Source: Prorocentrum cordatum
Taxonomy: Eukaryota; Sar; Dinophyceae; Prorocentrales; Prorocentraceae
Direction: 5' to 3'
Assembly: GCA_963575745.1 (NCBI GenBank)
Contig: CAUYUJ010019949.1
Location: 62,001 to 126,000 of the forward strand
DNA length: 64,000 nt
This document shows positions 33,203 to 43,978 of this stretch, one piece after another. Both the position numbers and the translations under genes were made by a program. Below the pieces are notes generated by a model that ran no database searches, was not told where the DNA came from, and saw only the letters and a program-made list of their open reading frames with translations. Numbering within the stretch: the first letter of the stretch is position 1; each line of letters starts with the position of its first letter.

Positions 33203-34205
33203 GTGGATCTCGCCGCCCTATGCATTTCTCGGCTCTCAGATCACGACGCGGCCCCACCGGCCGTGCGTCCCAAGCGGCCTCCGCGGGGCACCACTCCCGC
33301 GCCAGGCAGCCCATCCCCACGCAGGCCAGGGCGGGGAGCCGCGGCCGTGGGACGAGCGGCCGGGGGCCCCCACCGAGCCGCCCGCGGGCGACCTGCCCAC
33401 CCCGGCGCACGCGGGGGGAGGAGACGGGGAGGGGAGGTGAACGGGGGGATGCGCCTCGGCGGGGCCGCCCACGGCCAGAAGACAAGTGGTTACTCACAAG
33501 GCTTCCTCTCCAGGGCCCGAGTCCACGGAGTCTGCATCCGACGGCGGAGAAGTCCCCTCCTTGCGCCGGCGCGCCCCAAGCGCAGCAACCCAGCCTTCAT
33601 TCTCCTGACGAGGCCTGGAATAAGACCGGGGATGTGGAAGGGAGATCGGGCACGCACCGGGGGAGGGAGCTCCTCGCGCCACAGGCTGCCGTGGCAGAGT
33701 CAGGGTGGCGGTGACCACAGGACTGTCGAGCCTGTAGTCTAGTGCAGCATTCCACGCAAGCTGTGGGAGCCCGACGGCCGTCAGGTATACCAAGTAGTAG
33801 CACTCAGCTCGAAACATCCCTCTCACCTCCCATGTATCACAGCTTTACGACTCTCCCTCATTGCTCGTGCCTCGCCGAACCCCACCTTTCTGAAGCCAGG
33901 GCTGCCACACGCCACCAGCCCCCGCCAACCGTTTGCAACGCCATGCCCGTTCAGCTCACGCGTATCATACGAGGAGGGTTGTGGTAGATTAGGGCTTGGA
34001 TGGGGGATGAGCCCACGTCGCCACTTGCCCGCTCGCCTCACCGCACCCTGCCTTGTCAAGCCGGGGCTGCGACACGCCACGAGCCCCAGTCAGGCGGTGG
34101 GGGGATGGGGAGGTAGCGAGCACACGGGGGAGGCCGGGGAGCTCAGGCCACAGGCTGTTCCTGGCCAGGGCCGGGGTGGCCGTGGCCTCGAGGGCTTCGG
34201 CGCAA
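33203..34205. other. No gene recognised
   Basis: GC-rich, with overlapping open frames on both strands and no motif. The word CCACTTGCCCGC/CGCCACCAGCC and neighbouring phrases occur in two loose copies (33,890-34,090). Confidence 0.45.
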
Positions 34206-34345
34206 GCTGTGGGAGTGGTGTAGTCGTAGTTGTAGTCGTGGCCGTGGTTGTAGTCGTGATGGTAATCGTGACTGGAACCGTGATTGAAGTCGCGATTGCA
34301 GTCGTAGTCTTAGCCGTGCTTGTATTCGCAATCGCCGTCGTCGTC
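34206..34345. repeat. GTAGTCGTG short-unit repeat
   Basis: An array of GTAGTCGTGRY-like 6- to 12-bp units, open in all plus frames (poly-Val artefact). Confidence 0.85.
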
Positions 34346-34944
34346 GTCGTTGCGCGGCGGGCGCCGCTGGAGAAGCCACTACTTTCCATGATTGGTGGCG
34401 CCCTAGTCCATCAATAAGGTCGCCGAAAAGGTGATCAGGTTCCACTACTGGGTTTTCTTAAAGACCTATCGAGGTCACCAAATAGCACCGTGACGGGAAG
34501 GGAGGCTGGGGCGGAGCCGCCAAACCGAAGGGCCCATGCCGGGCCCAGGCCGCGCACGGCTGACGGCCTGGAGTTCCCTTACCGCGCGCGTCCAGCGCAG
34601 GGCGGAGGCGGCGGGGAGAACATTGAAAACACCACGACGGGACGGGGTGGGAGAACTCAGGAAGGAAAGAGGCACGCAGACACGAATAATCGTCGATCCC
34701 CGGGAAAATGTGGGACACTTGGTCACGGGAGGGGGAGATGAATGTGTAGAACATATGGGAAACATTGAAGAGATGGGGAATCCTGGGATCTGTGTCTCCT
34801 TCCTTTTGTGTCCCTGGGCCCCGTCGATGATCCGCGACGAGCTCTGCACCAGACGGGTGCCCGCCGTACCGGCTCCACGCGGCCATGTGTCGAGGCCGCG
34901 GGCTCGCGACCTGCAGCGCCCACGCCAGACGTGCCCAGAGCCAC
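34346..34944. other. No gene recognised
   Basis: Unique sequence. Long frames here continue into the TCC tract and are not coding evidence. Confidence 0.45.
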
Positions 34945-35235
34945 CGTTCTTCCTCCTCCTTCTCCTCCTCCTCCTCCTCCTCCTTCTCCTCCACCCTCCT
35001 CCCCCCTTCCTCCTCCTTCTCCTCCTCCCTCCTCCCCCCCTTCCTCCTCCTCCCTCCTCCTCTCCTTCCTCCTCCTCCTCCTTCTCCTCCTCCTCCTCCT
35101 CCTCCTCCTCCTCCTCCTCCTCCTCCTCCTCCTCCTCCTCCTCCTCCTCCTTCCTCCTCCTCCTCCTCCTCCTCCTCCTCCTCCTCCTCCTCCTCCTCCT
35201 CCTCCTCCTCCTCCTCCTCCTCCTCCTCCTCCCCC
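34945..35235. repeat. Longest (TCC)n tract in the window
   Basis: About 290 bp of TCC triplets, almost pure from 35,085 to 35,232. It is responsible for the long poly-Glu, poly-Arg, poly-Gly, poly-Ser, poly-Leu and poly-Pro ORFs on both strands. Confidence 0.96.
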
Positions 35236-36699
35236 TCCCCCACATCTCGCCCTCAACACATCCTATGCGCTGCGGTCGGACCGAGGCAGACGATCGAGGT
35301 CGGTTCGAGGAGGGTGCCCGGCTGCCCCAGTGTCCTTCGTGCTTGTTGCGTGTTGTTGTGCATTTTGGGGGCGCACCGGCAGCGCGACCTCGGCGCGCGG
35401 CATCAGAAGAGGAAGTAGAAGGAAGCTTCCATGCCGAGCAGCACGGCGCCCAGCAGCGCCAGGCCTTTCCCCAAGAGCCTGCCCCCACAGGAGCACTTCC
35501 CCCGGTGGCGTACTCGCGACGGGCGGTGGCTCCCTTCGGAGCTATCGCCTGCACCGACACCCCGGAGGCGTACTGACGGCGGCGCGAAGCAGGAGCCCAG
35601 CAGTGATCACGACCGCTTGCAGTCGGGATTCGCTATGGGCTATGGGCGGTAGCGCAGGCTGCGGCGCGGCCTCGGCCGTAGAGCAGCGATGGCCTGCCCA
35701 ATTGCGTCTGGGTCGTCGTTCCGCCCATCAGCATCTCCGCGTGGCTGACTGGCATCCTAAGTCGAGCACGGTGAGTGCTGCTATCCCACTGCCCTGGAAT
35801 TCCCTGCCGCCGCAGTCCCAGCAACACCTCCACCATCGCAACGTTCTTCGCCGAAATGGCCGTCCTGCGCGACCGTCGACCCTGGCACGACCCGCAGTGT
35901 TTCCGGGCCGGGCGCTGCCGCCGCGACATGCACGCTCGGCGTCGCAGGTAGCGAGCGCGAAGTTGTTTTGCCCGCCTCCGCCGCCGCGGGGAGGGCTTTG
36001 AGCGCAGCCAGCTCGCCCTCTATATCCTCGTCGTCGCCGTCGCCAGCTGCCGTACCACGGCCCGATCTCCGTCCCGCTCGTCTTGTGCGGGGCCTGGGGG
36101 GGGGGACGGGACGGGCGCCGTCGGCTGCACCAGCTGGCACCTCATCCAATACCAGGCGGCACGCGCGGGCAAGACACGTGAGGCCCTGGCCCCTGCGGCA
36201 CTCCCCCTCGGCGAAGGCGTGGAGGAATGGCACGGCCACGCGCCCCTCGGCGCGGGCGGTTGGGCGCGGCGTCCAGAAGTCGTGCGGTTGGGGCGGCGTC
36301 GTTCCCAGCGACCGCCACCGCCGACAGAACCGCGGAGGAGAACACAGCGGCCCAGTAAGAGGAGGAGTGGAGCGGAGCGCTCCATGGCGCTGGCTTGGCA
36401 GCCGAGCCAGGGGCTCGATCCGAGCTGGCGCTTGGGACGACAATGAGGGAGGAGATGAGGAGGAACGGGAGGACGGAGAGGAAATGGCGGAGGGGCAGGG
36501 TGGGATGTGTGCGACGACGACGACGATGAGAGGGAGGATGCGCGGCTCGCAGGCGAGCCGGAACGGCGCAGTCATGGTCACTCGGGCGATCGTGTTTCGC
36601 CCGCGGGTGCCCCGCATTGCTGCCTGCAGGGTGTGGGCTGGGGGCCTCGGGAGTCCCAGGCCTCCCGCGCGCGCGCGCCCGTTCCTCTTGATCCCCCAG
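35236..36699. other. No clear gene; possible intron of the following exons
   Basis: GC-rich with many open frames. It may contain further 5' exons of the gene whose exons start at 36,700, but none was recognised. Confidence 0.4.
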
Positions 36700-36816
36700 G
36701 AGGGCAGGCCGCCGCTGGACGTGGCGGCATCTTGCGACAAGGTGTTCCAGGGCAATTCGCGCGCCAACGAGTACAAGAAGCTGCTGCTCCAGATGTTCGA
36801 GATCTTCGAGCCGCAG
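36700..36816 (+). CDS. Probable internal exon A, kinase-fold-like gene
   Basis: A 39-codon phase-0 segment begins after CCCCCAG and ends in CAG before GC. It reads EGRPPLDVAASCDKVFQGNS then RANEYKKLLLQMFEIFEPQ, an amphipathic, ordinary coding-like peptide in a region where other frames are low complexity. Its boundaries follow the same AG/GC rule as the HAD intron. Alone it has no diagnostic motif. It is paired with exon B at 37,347 because of phase, strand, spacing and splice-site type. Confidence 0.45.
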
Positions 36817-37346
36817 GCCGTCACCCATCACTCCCCCGCCCCGACACGCCGCCCAACAAGATCTCGATCCTCCTCTCTCTTCCGCCTCCCTCCCTCATTC
36901 GATCCTCCTCGCACTCTACTCCCCCTCCATCGCGGGCGGAGAACATACGGTTGGGATCTTTTGGATAGCGTGTCGCTCCGCCTGTTCTGGCCCACCATGC
37001 TTCGGCGCGACACGCTGTCCACTGCCCAGTCCCCAGGCTCCATCGTCCCGAGCCCTTCTGAGCCTCCCGCCCCGCGGAGCGGAGCGACACGTCATCCGCT
37101 CGCAAGGCATAGCGTGTCGCCGGGGCCGCCGCCGCGATACGCTAAGCAACAGTTCCCGACCGTATCCACATCCACGGCCTCGCGGTCTGGACTCCTCTGA
37201 CGTACGCGGCCCCGCGGATACGGGGCGGCTTTGCGAGGATGCCCCGCGCAGAACGTATCCGTGGCATCGTGCATCCGCAGGATCGCGCCTCGGCATCCAG
37301 ACCGCGACGGCATGGACATGAAGATGCTCTCCGCTCGTGACTCCAG
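36817..37346 (+). other. Putative GC-AG intron between exons A and B
   Basis: It begins GCCGTCACC and ends GACTCCAG. It contains an inverted pair, AGCGTGTCGC near 36,966 and GCGACACGCT near 37,006, and a further AGCGTGTCGC near 37,110. Confidence 0.42.
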
Positions 37347-37451
37347 ATGCTCACGGGCGGATTCAGCGGCTCGGTGGTGCTGCGGGTGCAGCCCTTCGAG
37401 GCGGACGGCCGCCCTGGCGAGCCGTGCATCGTCAAGCTCGACAACGGCGAG
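37347..37451 (+). CDS. Probable internal exon B, kinase-fold glycine loop
   Basis: This is exactly 35 codons in phase 0, preceded by CTCCAG and followed by GC. It reads MLTGGFSGSVVLRVQPFEAD, then GRPGEPCIVKLDNGE. A Gly/Ser-rich loop followed about 20 residues later by a hydrophobic strand with Lys (IVKLD) is the N-lobe pattern of protein-kinase-like folds. The wording resembles a family I recall as ternary complex associated domain 9. Later exons with the catalytic loop were not found, so the gene may be partial or spread over long introns. Function is unassigned. Confidence 0.5.
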
Positions 37452-38159
37452 GCTGCCAGGGACGGCCCAGACAAAATGTTCCTCGTCGTCGGGGGGATCA
37501 TCCTCGTTCCCACCATCGTTCCCCACCAACAGGTTGGTGTTGTCTGTTTTGAAGAAGGCTCCCGAATCGCCTGGCACACCCTGGATACCGCCAGGCCCCA
37601 CGTGCTCTGGTGATCCCTGGGGATCTCGCCTCGCGCCTTCGACGAATGAAGACTGCATGCCGCGGCCGCCAGTCCCCAAGTGTCCAGGTGATCCCTGGGG
37701 ATCCCACCTCGCATCTTCGACAAATGACGACGTAACGAGCACACGCAAGTTTCACACACAAGCAGCACATACATAACAGCGCAGGAGCAGCACACATCAT
37801 GATCACACATCTACAGCCAGCCTGCGTAGCGTGTGGAAATCACAGTTACCATATTCTGATGCTTTGAACGGTACCCACCGGAATCTTCGGTGTCGTCCTC
37901 CCCCTGCCTCTCATCGTCCTCGTGGAAACAAAAGCTTCGAGGCCGACGCCTCCTCACCTACTCGATCTTGGTAGTGGAGCAATCTTCCCCTCCCCCTTTT
38001 ATTCCTCCTCCCTCTCCCCCTCCCCCAGATGGCCCAGATGAGGCGCCAAGGAACGCGCCACCCTACCATCTCCCACTTCCCCGAATTTCCCAGGTGGCAC
38101 ACTCCCCTCGCCCCGCGGCGGCATGTCAGGCGGCGGTCTTGCGCCCTCGGCGACCGCAG
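37452..38159. other. No gene recognised; 78-bp duplicate
   Basis: Two copies of a 78-bp unit start at GGTGATCCCTGGGGATC (37,609 and 37,687). Each contains the palindrome GATCCC-TG-GGGATC. The rest is unique. Confidence 0.55.
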
Positions 38160-38164
38160 GTCTG

Positions 38165-38920
38165 CTCCGCACCGTGCAGTACAATCCCATGGTGGCCAAC
38201 ACACTCTCGTGTACTTGACATAGCGACGAAACGTGGCGTTAAGGACATCATAGCGCTGACGGGTACGCATATGAAGTCGAAGGGAGAGCAGAGGGAGGAG
38301 ACCAGGATAATAGGTGCATACAGCGCTATTGAATATTGATACTCGTGGGGCGCACTCACGTCCAAGGCATGTGGCGTGACCGTGTTGTTGCGAAGGTCCA
38401 GATTTCCGATGTCCTCATTCAAGAGAATCATTCCAGCCCCCAAAACCCTATGGGGGCGCTGTCTTGGGTTGCTACTTCGGCGAGGAGGGCTCATGTACGG
38501 ATTTTGCGTTGTTTATTACCCCCCCACGCGAGACCACTCGAGCTGCCCGTCTTGTTGACGAACGTAGGCTGAACAGATGAACCATTGGACCAGTTGAACA
38601 GATGGCCCAGTGAGGCGATGTCCTTGTTTGGTCCAAAGAACGAGGCGCACTTCCTCTGATCTTTACAGGCTTCAGCGGTGGGCTGCCCCACTCCACGCAG
38701 GATGGTGTCGCAGGCAGGTGCGGTAGAGGAACAACGACCCCGAGTTCTGCCTGACTTCGGCCTTTTCTAGCACGGTGCGATATGACGAGCGCCAACACCC
38801 ACATATATTGTCCTCCCACCTTCATTTCCAACACGGGATCGGGGAGTTTCATCGATCACGCCGTTGTCCCTTTCGCCCTTTTTGGCATTCTGGAGAGGGT
38901 CCAGGTTCTCACATCGAACG
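38165..38920 (+). pseudogene. LINE-C EEP endonuclease fragments
   Basis: Chained pieces read VQYNPMVANTLS (38,172), KRGVKDIIALTGTHMKSKGE (38,230), a segment WGALTSKACGVTVLLRRSRF (38,350-38,410) and GGLMYGFCVVYYPP (38,487-38,530). Then PTFISNTGSGSFIDHAVVPF follows (38,817-38,880). Together they trace the EEP strands from the N-terminus to the SFIDH motif. At least three frame changes occur, and in LTGTH the expected catalytic Gln/Glu position is changed. Confidence 0.68.
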
Positions 38921-39653
38921 CAAAGAGGTTGCAGATTCCAGTGCATCGAGGAAGCAGGGATCACGAACCTGTCGCCGTTGCCCCTCACGCTCGCCTTGCA
39001 GACTCGTCTGGGCCTCACCGAGAACCGCGTCCCAATCGTGAGGCCCTCTACCAGTGTGTTCAGACAGGCTAGGAGCGCACGGAGGTTCTGGAGGCCACGG
39101 AATGGCTCGCCGCGGGTCGGATGCAAGAGTTTGGCCAAGCAGGTGAAATCTGGGGATCTAGAGAAGATGAACCAGTTCTTCATGGAAGTCCTCCACCAGG
39201 CCACCATAGAGGTCCTCAGCGAGCCCCCCCCCCCCCTGTGCACTGTGAGCCACAAGGAACACCTGGAGTCCCTGAAGAGCCTTTTAGCCGAGCGACGGAC
39301 CCTACGAGCAGCAGCGAGCGATGATGAGAAGTCAACAGCACTGGCAAGATATACAGACACGCAGATGCACTGAACTACGGCAAGCAGCAACAGCGCATAA
39401 CAATCATTTAGTTCAGAAGCTTGCACGCCTTGTAGCATGCAAAAAGCGAGGGCCCAGGCAGCGACGTTTTGCAGCAGTTCCTGTTCCAGCGGCGTGTGCA
39501 GCCAGTTGGGCGCGCAAGATGCGGTTAGATCTTCCGCTAGGTGGCTGCGCTGCGGTCGTTAAGACACCAGAGCAGGTATCACAAGAGGTTCGAGCCGAAT
39601 CCCGATCCACCATGGACCCGGCTGGAACGATGGGCGAAGCAGCAGAAGACTAG
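38864..39653 (+). pseudogene. LINE-C linker
   Basis: Frames 38,864-39,373 and 39,321-39,653 overlap and give a charged helical peptide including HLESLKSLLAERRTLRAAAS and later VACKKRGPRQRRFAAVPV. This is the basic linker type found between endonuclease and RT in the LINE-A/C lineage. There is no catalytic motif. Confidence 0.55.
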
Positions 39654-40484
39654 AACCTCTTGTCTAGGAGTGCATGGCGGCTTCGCTTCTGGAGGACGTG
39701 GCCCAAGTGGAGCGCGCAGCCTGAATGCCTTCGCCCCGTGCTTCGCCTTAGATGGATTAGCGAGCGCAGGCCGGCCCAGCTACGCGGTCTTGGATCCATC
39801 GATGAGCTCCCCAAGATCTCTCAGACTCGTGACATGTCGCTGGGCCTCCTGCGCGCTTCCAGGTCATATGATGGGCATCCAATTTGTTGGCGCAGCGCAC
39901 AGGCCGCGCGCGTACCCATGCAAGATCACGAGCCCGACACATAGGGGGGGCGCATCCTCATGGTCATGTGCGCGCTCGGTTGCGCGATGCAGTTCTAGCT
40001 CGGATGGGGCCCCAATGGGGCCCGCCCAGTTGGATGCACGGAGGCCTCGGGAGGTGAAGGAGGGAGACGGCAGGGAAGATGGGTGTACAGATGGCGGGAA
40101 GTCATAGGATGCAGGCAGCAGACATTTCTCACCTTCAGCGTTCATCAGGGGCAGAAAAGTGCGCGCTACCCTTGTCCAGGAAGACGAGACGGGATCCTTC
40201 CGGCAGCAGGGCAAGAGCGGCCTTCTTCCATGGAGACTCGGGGCGACGCAGCTTTTTTGTAGAACCTGTGCAGAGCCAGTTTTAGAGTGCTTCGCGGACC
40301 TCGCGGTCATGCAGAATTTGTTTCCCTTTCTGGGGGCGCGGCTTCCTCGGCGCCCTGAGCGGATGGAACAGTTCTCCGTGGCGGGGCGCGTGAGCGACAC
40401 AGCCAACAAGGCACTGGAGGATGAGCGGGGGGGGGGGGGGGGGGGGGGGGTAGTATGGAGGAGATTTTTAGCAGGGGAAGTTGA
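39654..40484 (+). pseudogene. LINE-C RT interval, motifs not recognisable
   Basis: By position this should hold the reverse transcriptase. Plus frames give short pieces (for example 40,159-40,410) without NYRPIS, FxRxR or YADD wording. Internal deletion or heavy decay is likely. The minus-strand frame across 39,864-40,409 is a shadow without motifs. Confidence 0.4.
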
Positions 40485-41200
40485 TTGGAGGACGAGGCGG
40501 TTGACAAGGGCCTGAGGAGGGCGGGGACAGGGCAGAACATCAGCAAGCAGGAAAACACTTGTTACCTACGAGGCCGTGGGGCCCACCGGACGCAGCGTAG
40601 GCTATGCAGCGGAGCAGTCGAAGGAGCGGCTGGGCGCGCGCTCCATCACTGCCGCTACCTAGGGAGTTTACAGGCGGCGACCTTCACACCAGGCCCCGAG
40701 CTTCACATGGGGCTCAACGCAGTGAAGGTGGCGCTTCATAGCATGGGAAGGTTTTCGTATTCGGGAATGGAAGTGGCGGTCCACGGGCCTGGGCCCCTTC
40801 GTGACAACGACGTTCGGCACCTCCAGGGCATCATCATACAAAATTGCAGGGCTATTTTATCAGGGGCGTCAATCTGGGACTCGGAGGCGCAGCGCGAGCG
40901 CGCGCTGCGCCATCACGACGTACCCAGACGCTTTAAGTTCGCCCCTTCGATTTCTCGAACTACGCATACGCGGGCTGAAGTGTTTACAAGAGATGGCTGC
41001 ACGCAAGAAGGACAATGCGCAATATCTCGCCACGGTTTTCGGAAGTACCAGGTTCGACGCTCAGATCTTCACTGACGAAGGCCGAGTGGCTGACTCGGCC
41101 AACCCCTGGGCGCGTCAGGCCCAGGACGATATTGACAGCCTTCAGGAGTTGGAGGCTGGTGCAGTTCTCTTCTCGACGCACACCCATTTTGAGTTTTTGT
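40485..41200 (+). pseudogene. LINE-C C-terminal region
   Basis: The frame at 40,485-41,075 reads GQNISKQENTCYLRGRGA, then CRYLGSL and VKVALHSMGRF. The overlapping frame from 40,920 reads LRIRGLKCLQEMAARKKDNA, QYLATVFGSTRFDAQ and ANPWARQAQDDIDSLQEL. The same phrases occur in the LINE-A tail. One frameshift lies near 40,920. Confidence 0.75.
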
Positions 41201-41431
41201 TCCAGGGGCCGACCGACTTTTGCAGCGTTGATGTCGGCGAGGTTCGAGCGCGCTTTTTCCTGCGAGATGCAGGGGCTCGCGAGGCTGCAGGGGCTGCGGC
41301 CCCTGGCGAGCATCGCTGCCTGGAGGTGTGGGACCGCCGGGGGCGCACGCCACTCGCTCTGGTCTATGTATATATCATCATACCTACCGGTGTGATCTCG
41401 CACTGCTTTATTTCGACCGACCGTGTGCCCA

Positions 41432-42495
41432 TAATGCGGTCGTGCTGGTGGTTGTGCTGGCCGTGCTGGTGGTCGTGGTTGGTGGACGTGCTGGTGGTCG
41501 TCCTGGTGGTCGTGCTGCTGGCCGTTCTGGTGGAGGTGCTGGCAGTCGTGCTGGTGGTCGTGCTGCTACTTGTGCTGGTGGTCGTGCTGGGAGGTGCTGG
41601 TGGTCGAGCTGGTGGTCGTGCTGCTGGCTGGTCGTGCTGGTCGTGCTGGTGGTCGTGCTGGTGGTCGTGCTGGGCTGGTGGTCGTGCTGGTGGTCGTGCT
41701 GGCGGTTGTGCTGGTGGTCGTGCTGGTGGCTGGTCGCGTTGGTGGTTGTGCTGGTGATCGTGCTGGCGGTCGTGTGGTGGTTCTGGTGCTGGTGGTCGTG
41801 CTGGTGGTCGTGCTGGTGGTCGTGCTTGGTCGTGCTGGTGTGCTGGTGGTCGTGCTGGTGGCTGGTCGCGTTGGTGGTTGTGCTGGTGATCGTGCTGGCG
41901 GTCGTGTTGGTGGCCGTTCTGGTGGAGGTGCTGGTGATCGTGCTGGTGGTCGTGCTGGTGGTCGTGCTGGTGGTTGTGCTGGTGGTCGTGCTGGTGGCTG
42001 GCCGTGCTGGAGGTGCTGGTGGTCGTGTTGGTGGTCGTGCTTGGTCGTGCTGGTGGCTGGCCGTGCTGGAGGTGCTGGTGGCTGGTCGTGCTGGTGGTCG
42101 TGCTGGTGGTCGTGCTGGTGGTCGTGCTGGTGCTTGTGCTGGTGGTCGTGCTGGCGGTCGTGTTGGTGGCCGTTCTGGTGGAGGTGCTGGTGGTCGTGCT
42201 GGTGATCGTGCTGGTGGTCGTGCTGGTGGTTGTGCTGGTGGTCGTGCTGGTGGCTGGGCGTGCCGGTGCTTGTGCTGGTGGTCGTGCTGGCGGTCGTGTT
42301 GGTGGCCGTTCTGGTGGAGGTGCTGGTGGTCGTGCTGGTGGTCGTGCTGGTGGTTCTGCTGGTGGTCGTGCTGGTGGCTGGCCGTGCTGGAGGTGCTGGT
42401 GGTCGTGTTGGTGGTCGTGCTGGTGGTCGTGCTCGCGGTCGTGTTGCTGGCCGTTCTGGTGGAGGTGCTGGTGGTCGTGCTGGTGGTCGCGCTGG
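41432..42495. repeat. GTGGTCGTGCTG minisatellite, 1.06 kb
   Basis: A 9/12-bp unit (GGTCGTGCTGGT) with interspersed TGGCTGGCCGTGCTGGAGG and GGCGGTCGTGTTGGTGGCC variants that repeat at longer intervals. Because the unit length is a multiple of 3, all plus frames are open, giving artificial poly-Val/Leu, Gly/Arg and Cys/Trp peptides. Confidence 0.95.
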
Positions 42496-43690
42496 CCCCT
42501 CCCCCTCCCCCCCTGCGCCCCCCTCCCCTTATTCCGACCGACCGTGGGCCACCCCCCCCGCTTCTCCCCTGCGCCCCCTTCCCATTATTCCGACCGACCG
42601 TGGGCCACCCCCCCCGCTCCCTCCCTGCGCCCCCCTCCCCTTATTCCGACCGACCGTGGGCCACCCCCTCCGCTCCCCCCTTGCGCCCCCCTCCGCTTAT
42701 TCCGACCGACCGTGGGCCCCCCCCCGCTCCCCCCTTGCGCCCCCGTCCCCTTCTTCCGCCCGACCGTGGGCCACTCCCCCCGCTCCTCTTCTGCGCCCCT
42801 CTCCCCTTATTCTGACCGACCGTGGCCCCCCCACCGCTCCCCCCCTGCGCCCCCGTCCCCTTATTCCGACCGACCGTGGGCCACCCCCCCCGCTCCTCCC
42901 CTGCGCCCCCCTCCCCTTATTATTCCGACCGACCGTGGGCCCCCCCCCCGCTCCTCCCTTGCGCGCCCCCCCCCAAATTCCTACCGACCGTTGGCCCCCC
43001 CCCCGCTCCTCCCTTGCTCCCCCGTCCCCTTATTCCGACCGACCGTGGGCCACCCCCCCCGCTCCTCCTCCTGCGCCCCCTCTTCTTATTCCGACTGACC
43101 GTGGGCCACCCCCCCCGTTCCCCCCCTGCGCCCCCTTCCCTTTATTCCGACCGACCGTGGGCCCTCCCCCCCCGCTCCTCCCCTGCGCCCCCCTCCCTTT
43201 TATTCCGACCGACCATGGGCCCACCCCCCGCTCCCCCCCTGCGCCCCCTTCCCTTTATTACCGACCGACCGTGCCCCCCCCCCCCCGCTCCCCCCCTGCG
43301 CCCCCCTCCCCTTGTTTCCGACCAACCGTGCCCCACCCCCCCCCTCCCCCCCTGCGCCCCCCTCCTTTAATTCTGACCGACCGTGGCCCCCCCCCCCGCT
43401 CCCCCCCTTGCGCCCCCTTCCTTTATTCCGACCGTGGGCTCCCCCCCCTTCCCCCTGCGCCCCCCTTCCCCTTATTCCGACCGACCGTGCCCCCCCCCCC
43501 CCCCTTTCCGCCCACCCCCTGCGCCCCCTCCTTATTCCTGCCGACCGTGCCCCCCTCCCCCCGCCTCCTCCATTCCGACCGACCGTGCGCTCCCCCCGCT
43601 CCCCCCTGCACTCCTCTCCTTATTCGACCGACTGCGCCCCTCCCCCGCCCCCCCCCCGCGCCCCGCCCCCTTACTCCGACCGACCGTGCT
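42496..43690. repeat. ~60-bp C-rich satellite, about 20 units
   Basis: The units read approximately TTATTCCGACCGACCGTGGG, then a poly-C block, GCTCC, a second C block, TGCGCCCCC. Lengths vary with the C runs. A single unit core also occurs before the GTGGTCGTGCTG array at 41,409-41,431. Confidence 0.95.
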
Positions 43691-43956
43691 CTTAGGTGGC
43701 CCTGAGGGCGGCGCCCAGGAGGAACACCATCTCTGACCCGATTTGCCCAGGGCTGGCTCGGAGTACTTTTCGTCTGGGGACCCCCAGGGCCCCCCCCGCG
43801 CGCGCGCGAATTAAAAATATTCGGAAGCAGTTCCCGGAGATCTTAGCACGCCCGTGGCCCATGGGGCCGGCGACTTTCTTCGCAGGATGCGACAGGGCCC
43901 AACGCACCCTTACCTCTGCAAGCGCCGTGGGGGTTTCATAGCCGTGGCGATTCTTT
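43691..43956. other. Spacer between satellite and Helitron
   Basis: Unique sequence. A left end of the Helitron may lie here, but no diagnostic 5' TC terminus could be fixed by eye. Confidence 0.4.
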
Positions 43957-43976
43957 CTGTAGCCGTTTTGGCTCCA
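43957..43976 (+). other. Dinoflagellate spliced-leader relic
   Basis: GTAGCCGTTTTGGCTC at 43,959-43,974 matches the dinoflagellate spliced-leader core GTAGCCATTTTGGCTC at 15 of 16 positions. It lies 4 nt before the ATG at 43,979. A weaker TAGCC-containing copy starts 21 nt earlier (43,939). Known dinoflagellate genes carry such relics after a trans-spliced mRNA is copied back into the genome. Confidence 0.7.
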
Positions 43977-43978
43977 CC

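Larger units (their letters stand above)
38160..41390 (+). mobile_element. LINE-C, decayed non-LTR retrotransposon
   Basis: Plus-strand frames in LINE order: EEP fragments (38,165-38,920), linker (38,864-39,653), a poorly readable RT interval (39,654-40,480), and a C-terminal region (40,485-41,200). The wording parallels LINE-A. A 23-G run at 40,428-40,450 interrupts the RT/C-terminal junction. Immediately after the element, at 41,409, comes TTATTTCGACCGACCGTG, the core word of the 60-bp satellite that begins at 42,530. Confidence 0.72.

Noticed and set aside
34458-36001. Very long poly-Glu/Arg/Gly and poly-Ser/Leu/Pro ORFs on both strands
   Set aside because: They are translations of the TCC tract. 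All six frames stay open because the unit is a triplet without stops.
38767-39438. 223-codon minus-strand ORF
   Set aside because: It is the antisense shadow of the LINE-C endonuclease and linker, whose plus frames carry recognisable wording.
41328-43705. Long ORFs rich in Val/Leu, Gly/Arg, Cys/Trp or Pro across the satellites
   Set aside because: Each frame is open only because unit lengths are multiples of three or C-rich. No start context or domain supports a gene, although Val/Leu runs mimic membrane segments.
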